A stretch of DNA of 64,000 nt from positions 248,001 through 312,000 of the forward strand of contig NZ_AP028955.1 in the NCBI RefSeq assembly GCF_040369795.1. Reading direction: 5' to 3'. The translations under genes were made by a program, and so were the position numbers. Origin of the DNA: Spiroplasma_E ixodetis_B. GTDB taxonomy: Bacteria > Bacillota_I > Bacilli_A > Mycoplasmatales > VBWQ01. Positions 38,135 to 48,908 of this stretch are shown piece after piece. The notes beneath the pieces are model-generated. The model was given only the letters and a program-made list of their open reading frames with translations. It did no database searches and was not told the DNA's origin. How positions within the stretch are numbered: the first letter of the stretch is position 1; the number at the start of each line of letters is the position of its first letter.

Positions 38135-39970
38135 TTACCCCATAATTCCAGCTTCATATAAATGTTTAAAGTGACCTTCTTTAACTTTTAATTCATCAAA
38201 AGTACCAACTTGAACTAAACCTTTTTCTTTTTCTAAAACTAAAATCTTATCAACAGTTTTAATTGTTGATAAACGATGGGCAATAATAATACTAGTACGA
38301 CCAATCATTAATTTATTAAATTGTGCTTGTATTTCCTTTTCTACAATATTATCTAAAGCACTAGTAGCTTCATCTAAAATTAATAGTTCTGGATTTTTTA
38401 AAAAGATACGAGCGATAGCTACTCTTTGTTTTTGACCACCAGATAAGTTAATCCCACGTTCACCTAAAATTGTATTATAACCATTAGGTAATTGTTCAAT
38501 GTAATCATGTAAGTTAGCTTTACTTGCAGCAATTTTGATTTCTTCTAAAGTTGTTCCTTGCTTAGTATAACTAATGTTTTCGGCAAATGTGCCAAATAAA
38601 ATTTGTGGATCTTGTTCAATATAGCCAATATGATGTAAGTATTGTGCTAATTCAATATCACGTAAATCATTATTATTATTAATTAAAATCCTTCCTTCAG
38701 CAGGGTCATAGTAACGTAGTAATAACTTAGAAATAGTAGTTTTTCCGACACCAGTTGCACCAACAATAGCATAACTTTTACCTTTTTCAAAAGTGAAAGA
38801 GAAGTTATTTAAAATTCAGTCTTCTTTTTCATCGTAGCGGAAATTAACATTTTCAAAAATAATATCACTAGTAATTTGTTTTACTGGTAAGGATTTTTCT
38901 TTATTAACTATTTTTGGTTTAATATTAAGAATTTCATTAACTCTTAAAATTGAAGTTGATGTTTTAGCTCAATTACCTAAGAATTGAATACTTTGAATAA
39001 CTGGAAAAATTAAAGTGTTGACTGCTAATAAAAAAGCAATTAGTGTTGGAATACTAATGATGTGTTTACTTACAAACATGAAACCAGCAACTAAACCAAC
39101 AATGTTAATTCCTGTTAGTAATGTAATTAGTAATGCTCTAGTAAAACTTTCAAAAGTAATAGTTTTTTTTGCTGCTTGGTAATATTTAAGATGTTCATTA
39201 GAAAATCTTTTATTTTCACTTTTTTCTGTAGCATTACTTTTAATTAAAGTAATAGTATTTAGTCGATCAGTAATATCAGCATTAACTTCAGTATAAACTT
39301 TTCTTCATTTATAGTTTAAATAACGAATAATTTGAACATTTAATACTGATATTATTAAAATTGATAAAACAATACCTAAAACAATTAATGATAATTGTCA
39401 ATTTAAAGAAAAAATAACGTAAATTGAACCAAAAAAGGTCACAATTGAACTAAGCATAGTTAAAGGAATAGATTGCATGTTTTCACCAATAACACTAGTA
39501 TCACTAATTAGTTTTGTTAAAGTGTCACCAATTTTGCGGTCTTCATAATATGACATATCTAAATCTAGTAAATGTTTTAAAACTTTATTTCGATATTCAA
39601 TTTCAACTTTAACACCAATAATGCTTCCTGTTAAATTACGAAAGTACATAAATAACCCTGATGCAATTTGTAAACTAATTAAAATATAAGCTAAAGTAGT
39701 AATTTTTTCTCATTGAAAACCATCGGGGGTAACTAAAAAATTATTAGTAATTTTAGGAATAATTACTGAAATTATTGAAGAAGAAATAGTGGTTAGTATT
39801 GCAATTAGATAAAGTAGCGGATATTTTTTAAAGTATTTAATAACTGCGCTTAAGAAACCACTTTTTTTTATTTTTAATTCGTTATAATCGGTCATGCTTT
39901 TTTTTATTTTTGCTGTTCTTTTTTCTTTTTTCGGCGAAGCAGTAATTTTTGTTTTATTTTTTTTGGACAT
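38135..39970 (-). CDS. ABC exporter, fused permease and ATPase (MsbA/LmrA type half transporter)
   Basis: 611 aa with TGA-Trp codons; ATG 39970 with AAGGAG upstream. A basic N-terminal tail precedes a six-helix ABC_membrane domain (first helix near residue 52, 'YLIAILTTISSSIISVII'; 'VLKHLLDLDMSYYEDRKIGD' is the coupling region). The C-terminal ATPase has Walker A 'GATGVGKTTISKLL', signature 'NLSGGQKQRVAIAR', Walker B 'PELLILDEATSALD' and H-loop 'IIAHRLSTI'. All catalytic residues are present. It would work as a dimer exporting lipids, peptides or drugs; the substrate is unknown. Confidence 0.93.
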
Positions 39971-40008
39971 AATATTTGATCTCCTTATTAATAATTTATT
40001 TTGATTTT

Positions 40009-40572
40009 TTATAGCGGTAAACCCAATTCTTTTAATGGAATATAATTAAAAAAATAACGACAATTACTATCTATTATATAATTTAAAGTATCTTTATATT
40101 CTGGTTTTTTAAATCAATCACTTAATAAATATCAGTATTAAATTTTGTAATTTAATATTGATAAAAGTTTTTGTCATTTTTTTCTTTTAAAATCACAAGT
40201 TTGTAGTTTTTCATCAACACTTCCAGCAACATTTTGTGTTTTAATTTCAATAATAAAAAAAGTATTATTCTTATATACAAAAATACTGTCATCTGGTAGT
40301 AATTTTTTTGATAAAAAGTAATTTCAGTTTAAATTGTGGTCTTTTTATAAATAAACATAGATTGCATTTTTTTTGAAAATATTAGCAACATGTTCTCCCA
40401 TATAAAACAATTCAAATGCATCATTTCGTTTTAAATTGTGAATTTCAATCATATTTTTAATTTCATAATTTTCCTGTTTTTTAAAAAATGAATATAACTC
40501 TTTTTCCCATTCAAAAGCGAGACCAGTTTTTGTATTTGCACCACCGATTCCATTTTTAACCATTATTATCAT
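40009..40572 (-). pseudogene. Type II restriction endonuclease remnant with two nonsense codons
   Basis: ATG 40572 or 40563, overlapping the methyltransferase stop, so originally coupled. The frame reads 'NGIGGANTKTGLAFEWEKEL' and 'HNLKRNDAFELFYMGEHVAN', TAA (40345), 'LLPDDSIFVYKNNTFFIIEI' plus 'KTQN', 'GSVDEKLQTCDFKRKKW', TAA (40138), and ends at 40009. The 'DD...EIK' segment is a PD-(D/E)xK nuclease core, and the N-terminal 'GGANTKTG..FE' is common in type II enzymes. All three parts are in one frame (about 185 codons). Loss of the nuclease next to an intact methyltransferase is a typical decay route. Recognition site unknown. Confidence 0.68.
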
Positions 40573-41401
40573 CCAATCTTTTTTTTGCTAGATAAAAATA
40601 TTCAATATTATTTTCAATTCCTATGAAATTTCTATTGTGCATTTTACATGCAAGACCAGTTGTGCCACTACCCATAAACGGATCTAAGACAATATCATTT
40701 TCATTAGTACAAGCAATTATAATTCTTTTTAAAAGATCTAATGCTTTTTGTGAAGGATGTTTACCATAAATTTTTTCAAATGGTTTAGGTGTAGTTATTG
40801 CTCAAACACTTCGCATTTGCTTATCTTCATTCTTAAAATTATCTTCTTCTCATTTAGAATATTTCATATCTTTGTAATTAAAAACATGTTTAGAATTGCT
40901 ATCTTTTTTTGCTCATATTAATGTTTCATGACTAGCAGTAAAATTTCTACAACCAATATTAGGTGTACAATTAGGTTTGTATCAAACTATATCATTAAGA
41001 ATGTGAAAATTTAGTTTTTGTAAAATAAAACCACAAATATAAATAGAATGATAAGTTCTGGTGGTTATTAAAGTTCCATTTGGTTTTAAAATTCTTTTGC
41101 ATTCTTTAATTCATTTTTGATGAAATTTATAATTTTCAAGAAAACCTTTACTTTTATCTCATTCACCTTTATTAACAGATGTTCTTTTGCCGGCGTTAAC
41201 ACTATAACCATCATTTGATAAAAAATAAGGTGGATCGATAAAAATAAAATCAACTAATTCATTTTTCATTTTTTTCATTTCAACAAAACTATCTCCAAAA
41301 ATAAGATTTATTTTTTTAACTTGATTTGAATTTGAATTATCTATTTTAAGTTTAACTGTTTTTTCATTTTTGGTTTCTAATTCTTTACTCACTAAACTCA
41401 T
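40556..41401 (-). CDS. DNA adenine/cytosine-N4 methyltransferase, beta class, of a type II system
   Basis: 281 aa, ATG 41401 with AAGGAG upstream; several TGA-Trp codons. Motif IV 'VDFIFIDPPYFLSNDGYSVN' comes before motif I 'DIVLDPFMGSGTTGLACK', the order of beta-class amino-methyltransferases. 'GFILQKLNFHILNDIVWYKP' and 'NCTPNIGCRNFTASHETLIW' form the middle. It methylates an exocyclic amino group (N6-adenine most likely) using SAM. It is intact, with the paired nuclease gene broken downstream, so it may now act as an orphan methyltransferase. Confidence 0.88.
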
Positions 41402-41532
41402 TATTAGTACTCCTTAGTTACAATTATTTGTTTATATTATTACAATACTATTTAGTTTATTAAACTTCCCTTTTCTTTAATATTATATATTAAATAATTA
41501 ATAAATAAGTATTTTACTAGCGATACTATTTG

Positions 41533-42630
41533 TTAATTTTTATTACTTCACGCTTCATATATTGTTAAAAACTTATTATTTAATGGTTTTTTTTGTTCTA
41601 GTAAATGTTTTTTTAAAATTTCTAGATAGTATTTAAAAGCAACAGTTAAATCTTGAAAGGCAAGTTTTCTTAATTCTTCAACATAATAATGGTTACGTTC
41701 AATTGATATTTTATCTGCTAATAATACTATTAATTCTAAAGGTTTCATTTCGGTTGCACCAGTAGTGTGTCTAGCAATTGCATGAAGAACTAAATCATCA
41801 TGGTACTGATAATGATTTTTTAAATACAATGCCGCTACATAACCATGTCAAACTGGAAATGGTTCTTGTAAAATTTCTTTATTATATTTTGTTAAATATT
41901 TAGTCATTTTATTTTTACTTCATTGTTTGCAAAGGTCATGATAAGTTCCAGCAATTAGCGCTTTATTAGCATCTTCATTATAATGGATTGCTAATTTAAC
42001 AGCCATTTTACCAACATTAATACAATGTTCAGTTCTATTGTTATCCAAATTTGCTTTTAAACGCTCATAACTATATATTAAATTATTGTTAATATAATCA
42101 TTAATTTTAATATCAATTTGATTAATAATTTCATCATTTCTAATTTTGGCAGAGCTAATATCACTACTTGGTCGAACTACTAAATTTTGACACTTGTATT
42201 TTGACATTAGTTCTAATGTTTTACGATAATGAGGGCGATTAACAACAATAATTTTAACTAAATTAATTAACTGTTCAATTCCTTGTCATTTATTTAAGGT
42301 ATATAAATTATCAGAACCGATAATAAAAAAAAAATTGTGATTTGGATAGTTTTCAATAAAGTAGTTAATAGTATTAATAGTATAACTAGGTTGTTTACTT
42401 GTTAGTTCATAATCATTTAATTTTATTCAAGAATAGTTTTTAATAACTAAATTAATCATATCAAATCTTTGTTGATCGCTGGCACTGACACTATCTTTTA
42501 ACGGATTTTGTTTTGTTGGTAAAATTCAAACTTCATCAAGTGAAAGTTTATGATAGGCTGTATTTGCAATGTTCAAATGTTGATTATGAAATGGATCGAA
42601 AGTTCCACCAAAAATACCAATTCTTTTCAT
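41533..42630 (-). CDS. nadD: NadD-YqeK fusion: nicotinate-nucleotide adenylyltransferase plus HD hydrolase
   Basis: 365 aa, ATG 42630, overlapping the nfo stop (TAATG). Residues 1-~190 are NadD: 'MKRIGIFGGTFDPFHNQHLN' with the nucleotidyl-transferase GxFDPxHxxH signature, 'VWILPTKQNPLK', 'FFFIIGSDNLYTLNKW' and 'ISSAKIRNDE'. The rest is a YqeK-type HD domain: 'RTEHCINVGKMAVKLA', 'ALIAGTYHDLCKQW' (the HD pair), 'HGYVAALYL', 'HAIARHTTG', 'ADKISIERN'. NadD makes deamido-NAD; YqeK proteins cleave Ap4A. Fusion of the two is seen in Mollicutes. It stands with nadK in the same NAD(P) pathway, 10 kb away. Confidence 0.92.
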
Positions 42631-43529
42631 TATTTGCCAGTTCCTAATGATTCTAAAATTTCTTTATTATATTTTTTTGTTCTTATCATTTTAATTTCAT
42701 GTAAATAAGGTGGATGACGGTTAATTCATGGCGTTTCTAAAATTTTTATTTTAGTAAGCAACAATGGATGGTAAATAATGTTAATTAAAGTTTGAAAACC
42801 AAGGTAACCCATTCCTAAGTTAGCATGACGATCTTTGTGAGCATTGATTGGGTTTTTAGAATCATTAACATGAATAACTAATAATTTATCTAATCCAATA
42901 AGCTGATCAAATTGTTGTATTACTTGTTCTAAATTATTATTAAGATCATAACCAGCATCAGATAAGTGGCAAGTATCTCAACAAACTCCAATTAGTTCTT
43001 GTCTTTTTACATTATTAATAATATATTGAAGTTGTTCAAAAGTAGTTCCTACTTCACTACCTTTTCCTGACATTGTTTCCAAAGCAATTTTTACAGTTTG
43101 TTTTTCTAAACATGCTGCATTTAGTCCTTTAACAATTTGATCTAAAGCAGTTTGTGGTAAAGCACCAACAGCGCTACCTGGATGTAAAACCAAAGTTTTA
43201 ATGCCAATATCTTGACAGCGAATTATTTCTTGTTGTAAGAAATCTACTGCTAATTGGTAAGTACTTTTGTTAATACTATTAGCCAGATTAATAATGTAAG
43301 GAGCATGAACAATAAGATTATTAATATCAATATTTTTTTCAATTAGTTTTTCTGTAAATTCTTTAATAAATAATGCTTTGGTTGGTTTACGAATTGTATT
43401 TTGTGGAGCACCTGTATAAAACATAAACGTATTGGCATTATAACTTAGAGTTTCTTCAAGAGCACCTAATAAATATTTTGGTGCTTTCATTGAAACATGA
43501 GTTCCAATAATTAATTTGTTATTTTCCAT
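42630..43529 (-). CDS. nfo: Endonuclease IV (AP endonuclease)
   Basis: 299 aa, ATG 43529; stop overlaps the nadD start. 'LIIGTHVSMKAPKYLLGALE' is the N-terminal strand with the zinc His. Then come 'MFYTGAPQNT', 'LIVHAPYIINLA', 'TLVLHPGSAVG', 'KIALETMSGKGSEVGTTFEQ', 'LIGVCWDTCHLSDAGYDL', 'VIHVNDSKNPINAHKDRHAN' and 'ILETPW', i.e. all zinc ligands of the TIM-barrel enzyme. It cuts DNA 5' of abasic sites in base-excision repair. It follows the helicase gene by 19 bp, one operon with nadD. Confidence 0.95.
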
Positions 43530-43548
43530 CTTGCTTCTTCTTTCATTA

Positions 43549-44907
43549 TTAATTTTCATCAAAAAGTTTTTTTCTTCTTGCAATTGCTTGTGTTTTTTTA
43601 ATTTTCTTAATTGATGCTTTAATGTGTTGTTTTCTTGTTTCTTTTTTTATTGCTTCTAAATCTTTATTAAATTTTTTCTTATAACCAGGAGTTACATTTT
43701 TATTTTTTTTAAAGCGATTAATAACATATTGCTCTTCTTTATTTATTTCTATTTTTCGTTTATGAGCAACTATGTTGTCATTAGTAATTTCTGGTAGTAA
43801 CTTATTATCTTTAATTTTATAGTATTCTATTGGAACATTTAAATTTTTTAACTTATGAATAGTAGAATTATCACTCTTATCATAAAATACATAAGAAATA
43901 CCTGAATAGTTAGCTCGTCCTGTTCGCCCTGCTCGATGAAAATAATATTCTAGATTATTTGTCGGTAATTGTAAAGAGATAACATGAGATACCCCTTCAA
44001 TATCAATACCACGTGCTGCAATATCTGAACAAACAACATATTGATATTCAAAATTTTTAATACGTTTAAAAGTTTGAGAACGTTCTCGTACTGGTAATCC
44101 ACCATGTAAGATTGCTATTTTTTTATTTTCTTCAATTAAGATGTTTGCAATTTCTTCAATATTTTCTTTGCTATTAACAAAAATTAAACATAAATAAGGA
44201 TCAAACATTGTTAATAATGACTGTAGTTGTTTTTTACTATCTTGATGATGACGATTAATAAAAATATGTTTAATTTTTTGAGATTTATTATCAATACTAA
44301 TTGTAGTAGCGTTAGTAATATATTTTTTTAATCAAGTAACTAGTTGGGGTAATATTGTTGCTGAAAAAGTCATAATTTGAGTATTTTTATTCATTTTAGT
44401 AATTAAAAAATCTAAATCTTCCATGAATCCCATATCAAATAACATATCACATTCATCAATAACCAAAGTGTTAGTAGTAGTAATTGCTAACATATTAAGT
44501 TCATATAAACGTTTTAATCTAGTTGGAGTGCCAATTACAATTTGTGGTTGATTATTACTTAAATTATTACTTTGACGAATAATATCTTTGCCACCCACTA
44601 AAGAAGCAATGCTAATATTTTGATCTTTGATTAAAGCTTTTAAAAAATTGAACGTTTGTTGAGCAAGTTCACGAGTAGGTGTAATAATAACTGCTTGTGT
44701 TACTTTTAAAGTAACATTACATTTATTTAAAATTGGAATTAAATAAGTATGAGTTTTGCCACTACCAGTAGCACTTTTAATAATTAAGTTTTTATTAGTT
44801 AATGCTAAAGGAATAATTTTGGTTTGGACTGGTGTTGGATTAATTAGTTTTTCTTTTTTTAAATTTTCAATTAGTCATGGTTGTAAATTAAATTGTTGAA
44901 ATGACAT
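43549..44907 (-). CDS. DEAD-box RNA helicase (CshB-like)
   Basis: 452 aa, ATG 44907 with AAGGTG upstream; TGA-Trp codons. Q motif 'FNLQPWLIENL', motif I 'ATGSGKTHTYL', Ia 'ITPTRELAQQ', motif II 'VIDECDML' (DECD for DEAD), III 'FSATI', V 'DIAARGIDIEGVSHVIS' and VI 'HRAGRTGRA' are all present. A basic C-terminal tail (about the last 60 residues) probably binds RNA. It unwinds structured RNA in ribosome assembly, cold response or RNA decay. First gene of the helicase-nfo-nadD run. Confidence 0.92.
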
Positions 44908-45186
44908 ACGTTCACCTTTTTTTTAATGCAATATTAATATTTTATCTTATTTTTACTAAGTTCTTTAAAAAAAAGATAAAAAACTTTATTAAAAGTAATA
45001 ATAATTACTATTTTAATGTTTAAGATTATTAATTTTCAAAAAATAAAAAACACATCAGTAATTTATACAATTAATTTTTTATCTAAATTTCTACTCTAAT
45101 AAAAGTAAAATGTCAATAGAATATTTTTAATCATGTAAAATTAATTTAGAAAAAATTTAAGGGCTTAGAAAAGGGGTTTGTAATTT
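44908..45186. other. Divergent intergenic region, no gene seen
   Basis: 279 bp between the helicase gene (minus) and the 45187 gene (plus). Very AT-rich with no clear RNA gene. Promoters for both directions are expected here; a plus-strand AAGGGG ribosome site lies at ~45171. Confidence 0.4.
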
Positions 45187-45679
45187 ATGTCAGAAGAAGA
45201 TGAAGAAGAAAAGAAAAAGAAGAAGAAATCAACAAAAATTATTGTTGGTCTTATCGGCTCTGCAGCTTTAATTGGATCCACCATCGCTGGTGGTATGACA
45301 GCTATTGCTGAAACAGAAGGAGAAAAAGAAGAAGAGGAAGAAAAAAAATAAGAAAAAATTAAATGATTTGATTTCTAAACAATCATCAATTAGTGATAAT
45401 AAAGGAATTTTAGCAGTAATTTTCAAAAACAAAACAAATCCGCAATTAAAACCTGAAGACAAATTAAGAATGACAAGTCCAGAAACTGTAAAGGAGGTTA
45501 TTAAAGAGAGATTAATTGAAAATAATCAACAATCAAATTTAATAAAAGAAAAAATTATTTTAGGTGATTTAAAATATAATAATATGAACATTAAACCAAC
45601 TACTTTAACAGTTGAAATGACTTATGATGACCCTTTAGTTATTGGAAGTGTAATTTTAAATGTAATTTATCCAAAATAA
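45187..45679 (+). pseudogene. Single-pass membrane protein with a frame change at a poly-A run
   Basis: ATG 45187 after AAGGGG. Frame 1 encodes an acidic/basic N-terminus ('MSEEDEEEKKKKKKSTKI'), a membrane helix ('IIVGLIGSAALIGSTIAGGM') and 'EGEKEEEEEKK', then TAA 45349. The +1 frame continues directly from the run of eight A residues as 'NKKKLNDLISKQSSISDNKG', 'AVIFKNKTNPQLKPEDKLRM' and 'TTLTVEMTYDDPLVIGSVIL', ending 45679. Loss of one A would give a 163-aa protein. It is either a recent slippage mutation, a phase-variable tract or a ribosomal frameshift. Family unknown; a similar small anchored protein follows. Confidence 0.6.
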
Positions 45680-45748
45680 AAAATAAGAAGAACTTGTTTA
45701 TAAAATCACGCAAATTTATATATTAAGAAAATTTAGGGAGTTATTTAT

Positions 45749-46264
45749 ATGCAAAATAATTTAAATATAATGTTTTTATTTAATTGATCAAATTTTTCAA
45801 TAAAGGACTGAATAATAATAGGATTATCAATATTATTATTAATACTAACTTTTATTTTTATTTTAGTTATTTTTCTTTTTAAAAGAAAAAGGTTTAAGTT
45901 TAAAATAAACAATATTATAATTGATAATTTAGTAAAAATAGGTAAAAATAATTATAAATTTTCAAGTAGAAATGCTTTTATACTCTTTAATGAAATTAAA
46001 TCAATAATTTTAGATAAGCGTTATAAGTATTTTTATAAATTTAAAAAGAGATATAAAGATGGTAGTTTAAATAATGAACTTTTTGATATAGTTCAAAAAT
46101 ATTATTTAAAAAATGAAAAAGAATTAAAGAAAAAACCAAAACCTTTATTTGAAAATAAAAAAAATGATAAACCCATTGATGTTGTTAATAAAAAAGAAGA
46201 TAAAAAAGTTAAATTTGTTTTTGATGATGAAGAAATGACAGTAAAAATTAAAGAAGATAAATAA
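45749..46264 (+). CDS. Single-pass membrane protein, 171 aa, unknown
   Basis: ATG 45749 with AGGGAG upstream; two TGA-Trp codons. Residues ~22-46 are a membrane helix ('IIIGLSILLLILTFIFILVI') followed by 'FKRKRFKFKI', so the long charged C-terminal part probably faces the cytoplasm. That part has 'KFSSRNAFILFNEIKSIIL' and a Lys/Glu-rich tail ending 'KFVFDDEEMTVKIKEDK'. No family recognised. It is paired with the preceding membrane protein gene and closed by a terminator. Confidence 0.75.
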
Positions 46265-46286
46265 AACTACTCAATTGAGTAGTTTT
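46263..46286 (+). terminator. Intrinsic terminator (perfect palindrome)
   Basis: AAAACTACTCAATTGAGTAG plus TTTT, a 24-bp perfect palindrome overlapping the stop codon and followed by ATTTTTTTAT. Confidence 0.8.
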
Positions 46287-46452
46287 ATTTTTTTATAACT
46301 ATTTTCTTATTTTTAAAAATATGTATAAAAATTTAATACCAAATACCATAGATATTATGATATAATTATCTAAACTTAATTTAAGTTTTCAACTCATTAT
46401 TTTAATTTTTAAAGTATATGGGTTTTTATTTTCGAAAGGAAGATTAAAAGAT

Positions 46453-46482
46453 ATGTATAGTAAAGTTAAAAAAAAGTATATA
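46453..46482 (+). pseudogene. First codons of a gene cut by an IS630 insertion
   Basis: GAAAGGA then ATG 46453 and 'MYSKVKKKYI' before the TA-flanked IS630 end. The remainder of the gene is not found in the window. Confidence 0.4.
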
Positions 46483-46756
46483 TAGCTAACTAAAGTAATG
46501 TTTACTCATATCTTGAAAAAAATCAATCGCTTTTTTAATATTTGGTCAATAATTTGGTAATATTTTTCTTATATTATGTTTTATAGCAAATCAAAAATGT
46601 TAAATTGGATTTAAATTAGGAGAATATGGTGGAAGAAATAATAGTTTGCATCCAGCATTTTCAATTAATTGTTGTGTTAATTTAGATTTATGAAACGTTG
46701 CATTATCTAAAAATATAATTTGTCCACGCTTTCATACTGGAATTAGTATATTTTTT
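46483..46756 (-). mobile_element. IS630 terminal fragment
   Basis: TAGCTAACTAAAG terminus after TA, 274 bp of the transposase 3' half, cut by an IS256 3' terminus at 46757. Confidence 0.83.
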
Positions 46757-47242
46757 GAGGCTTTTTAAAAATCTGTGTATCTTTTTACAAAGTTACTAGT
46801 TTAGATTAATTCTATCTTCAAATTTTATCATAAAATGAGCAATTGCTGTATTTCAATTTTGAATGGGCAGTGTTCATTTTTTTGTTATATTTTCAATTGC
46901 TAAGTAAAATACTTTAAAAACTGCCATATCATTTGGAAAAACTTTTTTATTTCTAATAACTTTTCGTAATTGACTATTAACAGATTCAATAGCATTTGTT
47001 GTATAAATCACTCTTTTGATTTCTGCAGGATAACTAATAAAAACCATTAAATTATCTCAATTTTTATATCATGATTTAGCAATTTGAGGATATTGTTTAT
47101 TTCATTTACTTTCAAAAGATTTTAAATCTTGCATTGCTTGTTATTCACTACATGCACTATAAATTGGTTTTGAATCTGTAACTAGCGATTTTCTATGTTT
47201 GTATGAAACATATTTTAAACTATTTCTAATTTGATGAACTAT
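46757..47242 (-). mobile_element. IS256 3' half, left arm of a symmetrical structure
   Basis: Inverted 3' terminus GAGGCTTTTTAAAAATCTGT to GATGAACTAT, ending at IS5 copy D. The right-hand flank of the IS5 is the same IS256 half in the opposite orientation. Confidence 0.87.
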
Positions 47243-48394
47243 AGACATATTCCGTAAATAAATTTAATCAATTGTCAATAATAATATTTATAAATTTTTT
47301 AGTTTTAATAATTATAGAAGTTAATATTTTTAAAAAAATACTTTAAAAATAAATTTATATTTCAAACACAAAAATTGTTAATATTATTTTTATATTAACT
47401 TGATAAAAATTTAAATTTTTAAAAAAATATTAAAAATATTTTTTTATTTTAATGGTTTTGTTTTATTAAAAATTTCACAAAGTAAGTTAAATCTTAAGTA
47501 CATAAGTCTAAATATACTTTTTCTACATTTATTTCTTAAAATTTTGAATCTTTTTAATCAAGCAAAAACATGTTCAACTTTAATTCTAATTTTTGAAATA
47601 ATTTTATTGTAGATTTTTTCTTGTTTAGTTAATTTTTTATTTTTAGTTTTTTTAATTGGTAATATAGCATTTTTATAAATATTTTGTATTCCTTGATATC
47701 CCAAATCACCAATAATTATTGTTTTTTCTGAAAATTCAAGATTTGAATTTTTTAATATTTGAAAATCATGTACTTTTCCATTATCAGCAAAAATATCAAC
47801 AATTTTTTTATTAAAAAAGTCATATATAATTTTAAATTTTATAGAAAACATTCAACTTTTACCAGAAAAATATTCTAACTGTAGTTTTTTTTAGTTGGTC
47901 TTTCAATTTCAATTTCAGTTGAATCAATTAAATAAAATTGAAATTCATTTAAATCTTCTTTTTTTTCTCAATTTTTGATTTATATTTTGTTTTTAAAAAC
48001 TGATAATCTTTGTCATCACTAAGTTTATTTTCTACTCAAGTAATATTTCGAAAACAACTTGATGCACTCATTTTATATTTAATACTCATTTGGAAGAAAG
48101 TATAATATTCTTTTCAGTATACTAAATTCATCATCAATCTTTCTTAAACTGAAAGTTTATATTTTCTACCTTTATTTTTTTTTTAAATTTTCTATTTCAA
48201 TTAATTTTGTTAACATTTCATCAAAATGAAAACGTTTTATACCAAAATATCTATAAAATTGTTCATTTTTTAATTTTTTTAAATTTTCAAAATTCATTTT
48301 TATCAACATCTTATTAATTTATTAATAAAGAAATTATAAAATAAATTTTAAATTATTAATTGACTTTTAAAAAATTTATTTACGGAATATGTCT
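47243..48394 (-). mobile_element. IS5-family element, copy D, 1152 bp, between two inverted IS256 halves
   Basis: AGACAT...ATGTCT ends complete. The flanks GATGAACTAT and ATAGTTCATC are exact inverses, not direct repeats. Confidence 0.9.
47444..48297 (-). pseudogene. IS5-family transposase, frameshifted and nonsense-mutated
   Basis: ATG 48297. TAA replaces Glu in 'LSVEER' (~48145). A base is lost in the poly-T near 47960. The DDE part 'FSIKFKIIYDFFNKKIVDIF' to 'IRIKVEHVFA' is intact in its frame. Confidence 0.8.
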
Positions 48395-48880
48395 ATAGTT
48401 CATCAAATTAGAAATAGTTTAAAATATGTTTCATACAAACATAGAAAATCACTAGTTACAGATTTAAAACCAATTTATAGTGCATGTAGTTAAGAACAAG
48501 CAATGCAAGTTTTAGAATCTTTTGAAAGTAAATGAAATAAACAATATCCTCAAATTGCTAAATCATGATATAAAAATTGAGATAATTTAATGGTTTTTAT
48601 TAGTTATCATGCAGAAATCAAAAGAGTGATTTATACAACAAATGCTATTGAATCTGTTAATAGTCAATTAAGAAAAGTTATTAGAAATAAAAAATTTTTT
48701 CCAAATGATATTGCAGTTTTTAAAATATTTTACTTAGCAATTGAAAATATAACAAAAAAATGAACACTGCCCATTCAAAATTGAAATACAGCAATTGCTC
48801 ATTTTATGATAAAATTTGAAGATAGAATTAATCTAAACTAGTAACTTTGTAAAAAGATACACAGATTTTTCAAAATCCTC
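48395..48880 (+). mobile_element. IS256 3' half, right arm of the symmetrical structure
   Basis: ATAGTTCATCAAATTAG to the 3' terminus CAAAATCCTC at 48880, ending three bases before the typA terminator stem. TAA at ~48491 ('YSACS' then TAA) as in copy K5. Confidence 0.86.
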
Positions 48881-48883
48881 AAA

Positions 48884-48908
48884 AAATCGTAAGTATTACT
48901 TACGATTT
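48884..48908 (-). terminator. typA terminator hairpin
   Basis: AAATCGTAA / TTACGATTT 9-bp stem with a 7-base loop, followed on the minus strand by a T-run. It survives although an IS256 end lies immediately beside it. Confidence 0.65.
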
